From Nostoc sp. PCC 7107 (GTDB lineage Bacteria; Cyanobacteriota; Cyanobacteriia; Cyanobacteriales; Nostocaceae), in assembly GCF_000316625.1 (NCBI RefSeq), contig NC_019676.1:3862501-3926500 (forward strand): a DNA stretch of 64,000 nucleotides, written 5' to 3'. Of this stretch, positions 1-8,657 are shown in pieces. A program made the translations under genes and the position numbers. Each line of letters begins with the position of its first letter. Position 1 is the stretch's first letter. The notes under the pieces are model-generated. The model was not told the origin of the DNA. It saw only the letters and a list, made by a program, of their open reading frames with translations, and did no database searches.

Positions 1-291
1 GCGCTTGCAAAAGCATTCGGTGGTCAAGAAGGTGAGATTGTGAAAAGTCCCCAAGATGTTGGAATTGCTGTGAGGCGCGGCATTGAGTATGTTTTATCGA
101 CCCAACGGTCGTATATCCTCGATATGCGGACTGCTCAAGCCACGCCCACACCGCCATCCACCGATATAGAAACTTTCCAAGTCTCCGCTCGTTATCTGAC
201 GCAACCGCCACTTAACTTTTTCCACTGCCACACAGCAAATGAAAAGACAGGTATTTTTGGCTCAGTAGCGAACGTTGCGATTATTCCTTAA
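1..291 (+). CDS. C-terminal end of a thiamine-pyrophosphate-dependent enzyme (acetolactate-synthase-like), 5' truncated by window
   Basis: Reading from base 1, an open frame of 96 residues ends at TAA 289-291. It reads like the end of a TPP-binding domain: a Gly-rich ALAKAFGG start, an acidic helix SPQDVGIAVRRGIEYVL, then a strand RSYILDMRT. This is the usual last helix-strand unit of acetolactate-synthase or benzoylformate-decarboxylase type enzymes, which act on 2-oxo acids in the cytoplasm. The tail of about 50 residues after it is unlike a standard ALS end. The real start lies before the window, so substrate and length cannot be judged. It lies 113 bp upstream of the lasso-like precursor on the same strand, so it could be part of that cluster, but nothing proves it. 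Family call moderate; exact enzyme unknown. Confidence 0.5.
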   Translation, partial: ALAKAFGGQEGEIVKSPQDVGIAVRRGIEYVLSTQRSYILDMRTAQATPTPPSTDIETFQVSARYLTQPPLNFFHCHTANEKTGIFGSVANVAIIP

Positions 292-404
292 ACATTTTGA
301 AGAAGTGGAGAGCGATGGCGTAAAAAGACGAATACGCCAATCGCACTTTACTTATCACGAAATCATTTACGACGGAATTATTTTATCAAATGGAGAAATT
401 AACT

Positions 405-596
405 ATGGCAGAATTACCAAAAAATATGAGTGAATCTCATGAAGAGAATCAACCTGAGAAGGAAGATAATCGTCTCCCTTATGAAAAGCCTAAATTACGC
501 AAGCACGGCAAAGTCAATGATACTACTTTGTCAGTTCCTACACCAGGCACCAAGTTCGATACTCCTTTTGTTGGAATTCCTAGAGCTATATCTTAA
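405..596 (+). CDS. Lasso-peptide-like RiPP precursor (63 aa)
   Basis: A 63-residue acidic and basic peptide whose middle carries the lasso leader signature YxxPxLxxxGxxxxxT: Y26, P29, L31, G35 and T41 (YEKPKLRKHG, then NDTT). In known systems the YxxPxL part is bound by the RRE/PqqD-like B1 protein, and the Thr lies two residues before the leader cut. That predicts a core starting SVPTPGTKFD after Leu42. The first acidic residue would then be position 10, whereas known lasso rings close at 7-9, so the product may be unusual or not a lasso. ATG 405 is chosen over ATG 390 because GGAG at 392-395 is well placed for it. The RRE protein and cyclase-like gene lie 1.5-3.4 kb away on the other strand. 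Confidence 0.6.
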   Translation: MAELPKNMSESHEENQPEKEDNRLPYEKPKLRKHGKVNDTTLSVPTPGTKFDTPFVGIPRAIS

Positions 597-667
597 CTAT
601 AAGGTAGTAACTGGATTTTGTTTCGCTAAAAATTTGATTCAATCGTGAACTTAAAGAGGCTATCAAA

Positions 668-1921
668 ATGTACAAGACAATACAGACGGTTTTTGTCGGA
701 GATGGGAATTATAACAACCTAATGAATAGCATAAAGGGTGGTCAACGACCATTTAAATATATGGACTACCTCTACGTCGCATTTGCAGATCTTAAACCTA
801 ATTCTAACCCTCCACAAATCTACTTCAAATCTGAATACGAACAGAATGTTAGGGAGATTATTGCCGAAGCTAAAAAGCAAAATCCAAGCCTAATAGTGTT
901 TGCACAAGTTAATTGGGCGAGTACTCTTGCCCCACTTGACACTGAAGCCAAAATTGAGGCATTCGCAAAGTCTATTCCGCCATTTTTGAAGCAGTATGGA
1001 CTTGTCGGCATAGATTTTGATTGGGAACAAGTACCCTTCGATATAAACCTAGCCTCTTATCTATTTACTCAAGTAAAAACACAGATTGGTAGTGAGGCAT
1101 ATCTTTCTATTTCAGCTGACAAGACAACATCTCTTAAGCCTTCTGTTGTAAACCAGTATGTAGACATAGTTAATGTGCAATCATACCAGCGATTATGGCT
1201 TGTTGATGAGTTCATTGACTTTGGAATTGACAAAAACAAAATCTACATTGGAATAGCAAGTGAAAATGATGACCCGAATGCCTTTTACCCTTCAGGAGGA
1301 GGTGTCTCAGATTATATTAATAAGTGCGTTGACACAGGCACAGCTGGTTTATATTTATGGCGTATAGATAATGATGATACGGATCATGCAATAAATGTAC
1401 CTCGGTATACAATAACTAAACAAATTTGGCAATTCACCAAAGGTACAATGGCAACCGAAATCGGTGGTGGCGTTTTTGAAGACACTAACATGAGACGTGA
1501 CGCTAAAGGTAATCCCCAGGCAGTACCACCAATCACGGAGATGATAGTTCGCTATGGAAATGTTGTAAACGCCATTCAGACTATTAACGGTGATTTGAAG
1601 TTGCCTCAGCATGGTGGTTATTCGGGTATTGCAGCACCTACCATCAAGCTGGACGAGGGCGACAACATTATCGAGGTTTCTGGCTATACAGGGACGTGGT
1701 TCGGATGGAATTGTGTGCTTCAACTGATGCTGACCACCAAGAATGGGAAGACCTATGGTCCTTACGGAAGCATGGCAGATGCGTCACAAAAAATACCTTT
1801 TAGCTTTAAGGCACTTACTGGGCAATCGATTGTGGCGTTCAAAGGTACTCTTATCAGTATACCACTGAAAGACGCTCCCGAAACCACTGTTATTGAGAGC
1901 CTGTCGGTATCTTTTGCTTAA
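668..1921 (+). CDS. GH18-like glycoside hydrolase with C-terminal jacalin-like lectin domain
   Basis: A 417-residue protein. The first ~260 residues form a chitinase-like (GH18) barrel, with the catalytic strand GIDFDWE giving D116, D118 and E120 of the DxDxE motif. The last ~130 residues look like a jacalin/mannose-binding lectin fold: HGGYSG, then LDEGDNIIEVSGY, then LMLTTKNGKTYGPYG. No signal peptide is visible, so export would need another route or the protein acts inside the cell. An AAAGAGG ribosome-binding site lies about 10 bases before the ATG. It sits between the RiPP precursor (same strand) and the cyclase-like gene (convergent). A sugar-binding hydrolase inside such a cluster is odd, and its link to the peptide is unproven. 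It could bind or trim N-acetylglucosamine polymers. Confidence 0.65.
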   Translation: MYKTIQTVFVGDGNYNNLMNSIKGGQRPFKYMDYLYVAFADLKPNSNPPQIYFKSEYEQNVREIIAEAKKQNPSLIVFAQVNWASTLAPLDTEAKIEAFAKSIPPFLKQYGLVGIDFDWEQVPFDINLASYLFTQVKTQIGSEAYLSISADKTTSLKPSVVNQYVDIVNVQSYQRLWLVDEFIDFGIDKNKIYIGIASENDDPNAFYPSGGGVSDYINKCVDTGTAGLYLWRIDNDDTDHAINVPRYTITKQIWQFTKGTMATEIGGGVFEDTNMRRDAKGNPQAVPPITEMIVRYGNVVNAIQTINGDLKLPQHGGYSGIAAPTIKLDEGDNIIEVSGYTGTWFGWNCVLQLMLTTKNGKTYGPYGSMADASQKIPFSFKALTGQSIVAFKGTLISIPLKDAPETTVIESLSVSFA

Positions 1922-2084
1922 GTTCTGATTCTTCAACAAACACAAAGGTCTCACTTTTTTTATTTTTGGGACTTCCAAATAAATAGATATCCAAAATCTT
2001 CATACGGGATGGGCAAGAATGCTCATCCTATATGAAGGTCTTTTATATATAGGCTTTAAAAAACGCTTGGTACTTATACTAACT

Positions 2085-3941
2085 TTAATAAGACATAGCT
2101 TCAAGTTTTACTTTATTCGATGACACAACTTGAGAACTACGCAACCAATAAGCAACCGCCAAAGCTTTCTCTACCTCCATGAATTTTCCCGTATCAATTT
2201 CCTCGGACTGTAAAAACCGATTTAACTCGGCTGTATCTACATATTCTTCCAAACCTGGCGTATTCTTTAATAAATCGCCAATCCACAAACCAACCATTTC
2301 CTGCATTCCCTTGGTATACTGGTCAGGCGCATCAAAGACAATTTTTTTCCGAGTGCGGATAGCTTCTGGTAATTTACCCTTCATTGCCTCCCGCAAGATA
2401 TTTTTATTAATTAACCAAGGTACAGGGGGAATTGACACAAGAAAGTTGACCAAGCGCAAATCGAAAAAAGGATAGTAATGTTTAACTGCTATCCCGGTTA
2501 CACCAGGGTCAAATTGTTCAAATATGTTTGACCAAAATGGAGAATTAGCCATGCCATAGCGAGAGATATAATCTATCGATTCGGCACTCATTTTCTGGTA
2601 TCGTTCTTGTAAATTTAGTTGCTTAACTTTATCAGAGTTAAACCAAGTCGGAAGTTCTAATTTCTCTTTGTTAATTTTGCGCCAGTAAGCCCAACCTTGA
2701 CGTAGATAAAATTTACGAGAACGATGGGTATGTAAATAGTGCAAAAACACCTGCAACGACTCTCGACGCAAACCATGTTTCCACCACTCCAACCAATAAA
2801 ACTCGCCAAACCGCAAACCAGGGTCGCCACCAAATCCGGTTAATACTACCCGTGCGTGGTCTGCACAGCGTTTAGTAAAATCATTACCAGCATTGCGGGC
2901 GGGAATACCATTCGGTTGGGGTAATGGTGTTTCGGGGTTTTCTGGGGGAACATGGCAGAAATAACCTTCGCAGTTCATCTCATTTAAAGGAATACCGATA
3001 TAATGAGCTACCATGCTGGCATAAGAATCTTCCTCCGGCATCATCAGGCGGTCTCTCATCGTAAACGCCTGAAAATCAAAGGGTGTTCCTCTTTCTAACA
3101 GTACCTTGTTTGCCGTTGCCGCAATACTAGTAGAATCCATCCCCCCACTAAGATGGGTAGCAATGCTTTTTGTCCGCAACCTATCACTAACAGCTTGCTC
3201 AAATAGTTCCGAAAAATGCTCTACATATTCTTGGGGATGTTTATAAAAAATTAAGGGTAGAGTGTGGGGTAATTGCCAATACTTTTGGATATTTAATTTC
3301 CCTGCTTGCCAAGTTAAAGTATGGGCTGGGGGAAGGCGATGAATATCATGAAAAACGGTTGTAGACCATTCCATATTCATCCCCTGTACCAAGAAATCCC
3401 CGACCGCTTGCTGATTTAACTTTGTGGATACCTGGGGATGTAAGCGAATGCAATTCAGGGTATTGCTGCAAATTAAAGTATTGTTAACCTGCGCGTAGTA
3501 AAACGGTAAGATACCAAACTGGTCACGTCCACAAAAGAGGCGTTGCTGTCTTTCATCCCAAATAATGAAGACAAAATCTCCCATCAAGTGGTCTACACAA
3601 CCTGTATCCCAAACTAAATAGGCGTGTAAAACTAATTCCACATCTGGTGCATTATCAGCAATATCTCGACCTGCTGCCCATAAAGTTGTCAGCAAGTCTT
3701 TTCGACCATCTAACCTTGCATCAGCCACTATCCACACTTGGTCATCTAGGGTAAATGGTTGTCTCTCATGTTCTTGTTCAAAGGTTGTGCGTAACAGGGT
3801 ATGACCGAATCCTAATTTACCTTTATGCCAAACGTTTTGAGCATCAGGGCCACGAAAGCCCATGTAGTCGGTCATTCGGTACAGTAGGGATTTATTGACG
3901 GGTTCGTTATGGGTATTTAAAAGACTAATAATGCCACTCAT
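2085..3941 (-). CDS. Asparagine-synthetase-like protein, probable lasso-type macrocyclase (McjC-like)
   Basis: 618 residues with the two-domain layout of class B asparagine synthetases: an Ntn-like N-terminal domain (1-~210) and an ATP-pyrophosphatase domain with the PPi loop SGGMDS at 265-270. The protein begins MSGIIS. The Cys2 nucleophile needed to release ammonia from glutamine is replaced by Ser, so it should not be a normal AsnB. Lasso cyclases of the McjC type also lack glutaminase activity and use the ATP domain to activate an Asp/Glu side chain for ring closure. Only 63 bp separates it from the upstream PqqD-like gene on the same strand, consistent with an operon. Alternative: an amidotransferase modifying a polysaccharide or another RiPP. 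Confidence 0.65.
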   Translation of the reverse strand: MSGIISLLNTHNEPVNKSLLYRMTDYMGFRGPDAQNVWHKGKLGFGHTLLRTTFEQEHERQPFTLDDQVWIVADARLDGRKDLLTTLWAAGRDIADNAPDVELVLHAYLVWDTGCVDHLMGDFVFIIWDERQQRLFCGRDQFGILPFYYAQVNNTLICSNTLNCIRLHPQVSTKLNQQAVGDFLVQGMNMEWSTTVFHDIHRLPPAHTLTWQAGKLNIQKYWQLPHTLPLIFYKHPQEYVEHFSELFEQAVSDRLRTKSIATHLSGGMDSTSIAATANKVLLERGTPFDFQAFTMRDRLMMPEEDSYASMVAHYIGIPLNEMNCEGYFCHVPPENPETPLPQPNGIPARNAGNDFTKRCADHARVVLTGFGGDPGLRFGEFYWLEWWKHGLRRESLQVFLHYLHTHRSRKFYLRQGWAYWRKINKEKLELPTWFNSDKVKQLNLQERYQKMSAESIDYISRYGMANSPFWSNIFEQFDPGVTGIAVKHYYPFFDLRLVNFLVSIPPVPWLINKNILREAMKGKLPEAIRTRKKIVFDAPDQYTKGMQEMVGLWIGDLLKNTPGLEEYVDTAELNRFLQSEEIDTGKFMEVEKALAVAYWLRSSQVVSSNKVKLEAMSY

Positions 3942-4004
3942 GGATTTTTGAATTTAGTAAGTAAATTTATATCTTGTGCTTTTTAAACGCAGAGAAACGC
4001 AGAG

Positions 4005-4313
4005 TCAGCTTACTTTTTGCAGCAATCCTTCTTTTATGAGTTCATCAATTAACAGGGCTACATCTTGGCGGATTGTAGCTTCATCAATCGCATATACTTT
4101 TAGCAATGGCGAAATCACACTTTCTACATCCCCCAATTCTGTGATTAGCTGCCATATCCGACAAGCAGCGTTGTTTAAAGTGTAGTAAGTTTCATTGTCG
4201 AGGTTTAATAGAACCATTTCACTGTTGAGTTCCTGCGCGAGGACGTTCTCAGGAATGGATAAGTTGAGAGCAAAGACTGATGTGATAGGTTTCTTAAATT
4301 TAATGTTTAACAT
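4005..4313 (-). CDS. PqqD-family RiPP recognition element protein (lasso B1-like)
   Basis: 102 residues with the PqqD fold pattern: a hydrophobic strand pair ending EMVLLNLDNETYYTLNN, then AACRIWQLI, then a helical end DVALLIDELIKEGLLQ. PqqD-like proteins (RiPP recognition elements) bind the leader peptide and present it to modifying enzymes. In lasso systems this is B1, which binds the YxxPxL motif found here in the peptide at 405-596. The gene stands just upstream of the cyclase-like gene on the same strand. No transglutaminase-like B2 leader peptidase follows or precedes it, and the next gene (Wzc) starts after a 110-bp gap. Family call good; role in lasso maturation inferred from the neighbours. 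Confidence 0.7.
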   Translation of the reverse strand: MLNIKFKKPITSVFALNLSIPENVLAQELNSEMVLLNLDNETYYTLNNAACRIWQLITELGDVESVISPLLKVYAIDEATIRQDVALLIDELIKEGLLQKVS

Positions 4314-4422
4314 TTTCTTTACTTCCTGATTAATTTACGGAATTCGCAGTGTCCAGATCCCCGGCTTTTTTGAGAAGTCAGAGATCTTCTTTTTCACGAA
4401 TGATTTAGGATTGCTCACTTTA

Positions 4423-6642
4423 CTAACGCGATGCTTTTAAAGGTAAAAACTTATCTTTTGTGCCTTGACTATAGTAGTGGTTATAGTATTCAGTATAGTT
4501 TTGTTGATATCCTTTAATGCCATTGGCAACCATACCTAATAAAGGAATATGAGATATTTGTAAGTCATTTAAAACTTGCTTGGCAGCAGTTTTTTCAGTT
4601 TTGTCTAATCCGATAACCATGATTAGACCATTTGTTTGACTAGCCAAAAATTTAGCATCAGCAAATCCGTGTAAAGGTGGAGTATCTACAATTACTAAAT
4701 CATAGGATTTTTGAAATTGTACAAGTAAATCCCTCATTTTGCTAGAAGATAACAACTGGGCAGGATTGGGAGGTGTTTTACCTGCTGTGAGGATATGTAA
4801 GTTTTCATTTTCTGGCGAAATTTGAATTATATTTTCTATTGGAAAACTACCAGAAATTAAGTTAGATAAACCCCAAACATTAGTTAAACTATGAACGCGA
4901 GTGTGAATGGTAGGACGACGTAAATCAGCATCTATCAACAAAACTCGTTTACCCATTGAAGCAGCCACTTGAGCTAAATACACAGCAATGGTTGATTTTC
5001 CTTCACCAGGGAGGGCAGAACTGATTACCAAAGATTTTAGTGGTTTGTCGGGGTCAAGAAAATCTAGATTTGTTTGTAGTGAAATATAAGCTTCCCAGTA
5101 GTGAGAAAGGGTGTAATTTCCGTAATGAGTTAGTTGGTTAGTGGCGGCTTTTAATTCTTTTTGAAAAGGAATTGTGCCTAAAAGAGTCAGTCCTGTATTA
5201 TCTTGTATTTCTTCAGGTGAGTGATATTTATTGTCAAATTTTTCAACAGCGATCGCAGTTCCGATACCAGCCAGTAAACCAGCAAAACCACCAAGTAATA
5301 AATCCCGAACTGGATTTGGTGATATCGGCTTATTTGGGGCTTCAATTCTGGAAATAACTTGCCAAGGTGGAACTTTTCGGGCTGTCTCTATCTGAAGATT
5401 TTCTTTAGCTACCAAAAAGCGGTTTAAGCTTTGGTTAGCGATTTCTAAATCACGGCTTAAATCTGCATATTGACGGGCAATTCCAGCAAATTGTTGTAAA
5501 TTTCTGCGAGCTTGATTTTCGGCGATCGCCAGTGCTTTTTGCCTAGCTAGTAATGCTTGAAACTGATTACTAGCTGCAATCAATTTTTCTATTATTTCTG
5601 TCCGAATTTTACTTGGTGAAGCTACACCAGGCAACTGTTGTATTTCTTTGAATAATTGTATACCTAATAGATTAATAACTTGTTGTTGAATCAGTGATAA
5701 CAGATGTTGTCTTTCTTCTCGCAAAGCAATCAGACTTGGATGCTCGTCACTTAATTTGACTGACTCAGATGCAATTTTAGCATCTACTCTTTGTAATTTC
5801 TCTAACAAGGCTAAGTAATTGGGGTCTTCACCTAGAACAGACAAAGCTACTGCTTGTTTAAAATCTATACCTAGTTGTTGTTGTAAATCTTTGATAGTTG
5901 ATTGAGTTTCGCCCAATAGAGCTTGGGTTTCTTGTCGTTGTTGAATAATGTTACTCAGGCGTTCAGTCAATACTTGGCTTTGCTTTTCAGGATCAACTAA
6001 ATTGTTCTGACGACGAAACCTTTGTAATTGGACTTGCAGTTGATCTACTCTTTGTCGTTGTTGCGGCGATAGAGCTTCTACGAGTTTTAGCGCTTGTTTA
6101 CTACTAGTTTGAAGTTTCTCTAGATAATAGGCGGTGTAACCTTCTGCTAGTTTATCTAGAACAAACTCAATTTTCTCTGGGTCGGTATCTTGGTAACTAA
6201 CTTCTACAATTGCGGTATTTTCCTTATGTTTAATTTTTAACTGCTTGACAAGTTGGCGGTAGTCGATGTCTGGGTAGCGGCTTTGAATTGTCGGTAGTAA
6301 GGGAGAAATGACTTTATAACTTGCTAGTACCTCGATTTCTGTTTTGAAATCTCGAAACTGTAATGGTACAACTGCTGACCTTCTTGGACTGTCGGCTAAG
6401 GGGTTACTGTCACTATCAGAGGTTGCGGAGTCGAGCATCAACTGAAATTGCTGTTTGTAAATCGGTTTTTGCAACCATTGTTTACAAATAACACCTGCAA
6501 TTATGACTCCACTGACGGCAATGAAAACTACTAAACGCCGACGTGCGATCGCACCTAGTTGGTGTAATTCCCAAGGGTCTGATTGCGGTTTTGGTAAGGC
6601 TTGAGGTTTGAACAAGGTTAAGTTTTCGACGTTTTGAGTCAT
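4423..6642 (-). CDS. Wzc/CpsD-type bacterial tyrosine kinase, polysaccharide chain-length and export regulator
   Basis: About 739 residues from ATG 6642; the frame stays open to a TTG at 6786, a less likely start. Layout: an N-terminal membrane segment at about 32-50, a periplasmic coiled-coil region rich in Gln/Arg (about 170-410), a second membrane segment near 470, then a cytoplasmic ATPase. Walker A is LPGEGKST (about 544-551), the A' motif LLIDADLRRP, and Walker B DLVIVDTPP. The end carries six tyrosines within 13 residues (YQQNYTEYYNHYY), the usual autophosphorylation cluster. Such proteins control polymer length and export of capsule or exopolysaccharide with Wza and Wzy at the inner membrane. 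It diverges from the glycosyltransferase genes that start at 7022. Confidence 0.9.
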   Translation of the reverse strand: MTQNVENLTLFKPQALPKPQSDPWELHQLGAIARRRLVVFIAVSGVIIAGVICKQWLQKPIYKQQFQLMLDSATSDSDSNPLADSPRRSAVVPLQFRDFKTEIEVLASYKVISPLLPTIQSRYPDIDYRQLVKQLKIKHKENTAIVEVSYQDTDPEKIEFVLDKLAEGYTAYYLEKLQTSSKQALKLVEALSPQQRQRVDQLQVQLQRFRRQNNLVDPEKQSQVLTERLSNIIQQRQETQALLGETQSTIKDLQQQLGIDFKQAVALSVLGEDPNYLALLEKLQRVDAKIASESVKLSDEHPSLIALREERQHLLSLIQQQVINLLGIQLFKEIQQLPGVASPSKIRTEIIEKLIAASNQFQALLARQKALAIAENQARRNLQQFAGIARQYADLSRDLEIANQSLNRFLVAKENLQIETARKVPPWQVISRIEAPNKPISPNPVRDLLLGGFAGLLAGIGTAIAVEKFDNKYHSPEEIQDNTGLTLLGTIPFQKELKAATNQLTHYGNYTLSHYWEAYISLQTNLDFLDPDKPLKSLVISSALPGEGKSTIAVYLAQVAASMGKRVLLIDADLRRPTIHTRVHSLTNVWGLSNLISGSFPIENIIQISPENENLHILTAGKTPPNPAQLLSSSKMRDLLVQFQKSYDLVIVDTPPLHGFADAKFLASQTNGLIMVIGLDKTEKTAAKQVLNDLQISHIPLLGMVANGIKGYQQNYTEYYNHYYSQGTKDKFLPLKASR

Positions 6643-7021
6643 GCTGAAAAAGTTGGAAGGTAAATTATCAAGCTGAATCGCACTCCTAGACAAGACTGGT
6701 GTCGTGACACCGGAATTTAGTAATTGCGATCGCAACGAGCAATCTTCAAGCTTTATTTTGCGAGGCTTTTGCCTCAGTCCAATCAAAGTTACACCATTAA
6801 TAAATCATCTGTGGATTTTTGTAACCTGTCGAACTCGTATTGTTTACAAAAATTGAAATAAGTTGGCAAATTACTGAAATTGTGAAGTATAGTCTTTTCA
6901 TTTCCTAACGAGTGATGTTACAACCAAACAGGCAAATATGGTAGAAAAAAAGCAAATTTGCTTTTTTTCTAAGTAATTCATATAACTAAAAGTGCCTAAT
7001 AATACCAAAAATAAATACTTA

Positions 7022-7828
7022 ATGAAAGTATCAGTTATTACAGTTGTACGTAACAATCAAGCAACAATAGCCCATGCCATTAATTCAGTTCTCTATCAAG
7101 ACTACAAAAATATTGAATATATTGTGATTGATGGTAATTCTGATGATGGCACCGTTGAAATAATCCAATCCTACGGGGAACAGATTAGTAAAGTTATCTC
7201 AGAGCCAGATAATGGGATATATGATGCCATGAATAAAGGTTTAAATCTAGCAACAGGAGATATTATCGGGCTATTAAATTCAGATGATTTTTATAACAAT
7301 AATCAAGTAATCTCCCGCATTGTTCAAGAATTTAAATCTCAAAAAGTAGATTTATTGTTTGGTGATATAGTTTTTGTCAATCCGCACAAACTTCATCAAA
7401 TAATTCGTTACTATAGTTCCGCAAATTTTCATCCAGACCGATTTAGTTCAGGTTGGATGCCTGCTCATCCTAGCTGTTTTCTCAAACGCCATATTTACGA
7501 AAAGTATGGTTACTATCGAACAGATTATCAACTTGCAGCAGACTATGAATTACTTTTAAGGTTAATAAAAGTTAATAAAATTTCCTATAGTTATTTATCT
7601 CAAGTATTAGTCAAAATGAGACCTGGAGGCGCAAGTAATAGAAATTTTAGGTGTAGGTGGATAGCTAATCAAGAAATTATTAAAGCTTGTACAGAACATG
7701 GTGTTAAAACTAATATACTCAAGCTTTTAGCAAGATATCCAACTAAAATTTTTGAGAAAGTATTGATTTACTCTCCAAGGAAAATTCCTCAAATAGAAGT
7801 TAATCAAAGTCATCAATTATATGCGTAA
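7022..7828 (+). CDS. GT2 family glycosyltransferase
   Basis: 268 residues from ATG 7022 (a GTG at 6992 would add 10 residues but the fold begins with KVSVITVVRNN). The GT-A pattern is clear: IDGNSDDGTVEII, then EPDNGIYDAMNKGLNLATGDIIGLLNSDD with the DxD-like LNSDD metal site, and PSCFLKRHIYEKYGYYRTDYQLAADYELLLRL. This is close to WcaA/PGL-type enzymes that transfer a sugar from a nucleotide donor to a lipid-linked acceptor on the cytoplasmic face of the membrane. It is the first gene of a + strand run of five polysaccharide genes. The 235-bp stretch shared with the divergent Wzc gene should hold both promoters. Sugar specificity cannot be read. Confidence 0.85.
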   Translation: MKVSVITVVRNNQATIAHAINSVLYQDYKNIEYIVIDGNSDDGTVEIIQSYGEQISKVISEPDNGIYDAMNKGLNLATGDIIGLLNSDDFYNNNQVISRIVQEFKSQKVDLLFGDIVFVNPHKLHQIIRYYSSANFHPDRFSSGWMPAHPSCFLKRHIYEKYGYYRTDYQLAADYELLLRLIKVNKISYSYLSQVLVKMRPGGASNRNFRCRWIANQEIIKACTEHGVKTNILKLLARYPTKIFEKVLIYSPRKIPQIEVNQSHQLYA

Positions 7829-7865
7829 CATTAATTTACAAAATACCAAGTTTTGAACTTTATTT

Positions 7866-8657
7866 ATGATAGATTTAATCCGCGATCGCCTAGCAACTCA
7901 ACAAGCTGTAGAAAGAATTGTTCCAGAAGATGAGCTACCAGGTATTGTCTCTATCCATCTCAAACGTTATCAATTTGCTGCTGGCTATTGTCAAGGAAAA
8001 AAAGTATTAGATGCTGCTACTGGCGTGGGATATGGTGCAGCTTATTTAACTCAAATCCAAGCAGTGGATAGTGTGGTTGGTATTGATATAGATCCACAAG
8101 CAATATCTTACGGACAAAGCAGATATTATAGCGATCGCCTGCAACTTCAGATTGCAGATGTTACCCAAACAGATTTCACCGATTCCCAGTTTGATGTGAT
8201 TTGCTCTTTTGAAACCATCGAGCATCTATCAAATATTCCTGCCTACTTGCAAGAAATGATACGTATACTCAAGCCATTAGGAGTATACATTGTTTCTACA
8301 CCCCAAGTAGCAAAAACTAACTATAGTCCGAAAAATCCCTATCATACCGTGGAATTTTCCCGTCAAGATTTTCAAAACTTACTAAAACAATACTTCTCTC
8401 ACGTAGAACTATATGGACAGCGCCGCAAACAATCAGAACTGCACTATTGGTTAACCAGAATTAGCACTTTATTAGGTATCAGAACTTACCTAGCTAAATT
8501 TCAAAAACTACGCCAGTCTGCTAACAAAGTTTTACACACCATGACCTTTGAGGAGATGTCTGTTGACGATATCCTCATCTCTCCAGAAAGGATAGAACGA
8601 GCCTCGGAAATTGTTGCTGTATGCAGACATCCCTTACAAAGAGTCAATCATGTCTAG
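7866..8657 (+). CDS. SAM-dependent class I methyltransferase in polysaccharide cluster
   Basis: 263 residues. The SAM-binding motif I is KVLDAATGVGYGAAYL (about residues 50-65), followed by the acidic strand end VVGIDIDPQAI, motif IV DVICSFETIEHL and the post-motif RILKPLGVYIVSTP. This is the UbiE/Methyltransf_11 class. Small methyltransferases in exopolysaccharide clusters usually methylate sugars, which fits here, but the acceptor is unknown. The gene starts 37 bp after the GT2 gene and its last 8 bases overlap the start of the next gene, so translation is probably coupled. Confidence 0.75.
   Translation: MIDLIRDRLATQQAVERIVPEDELPGIVSIHLKRYQFAAGYCQGKKVLDAATGVGYGAAYLTQIQAVDSVVGIDIDPQAISYGQSRYYSDRLQLQIADVTQTDFTDSQFDVICSFETIEHLSNIPAYLQEMIRILKPLGVYIVSTPQVAKTNYSPKNPYHTVEFSRQDFQNLLKQYFSHVELYGQRRKQSELHYWLTRISTLLGIRTYLAKFQKLRQSANKVLHTMTFEEMSVDDILISPERIERASEIVAVCRHPLQRVNHV

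Noticed and set aside
6643-6786. N-terminal extension of the Wzc kinase from TTG 6786
   Set aside because: The extra 48 residues are not typical of the family; ATG 6642 gives a normal N-terminus. Not fully excluded because neither start has a strong ribosome-binding site.
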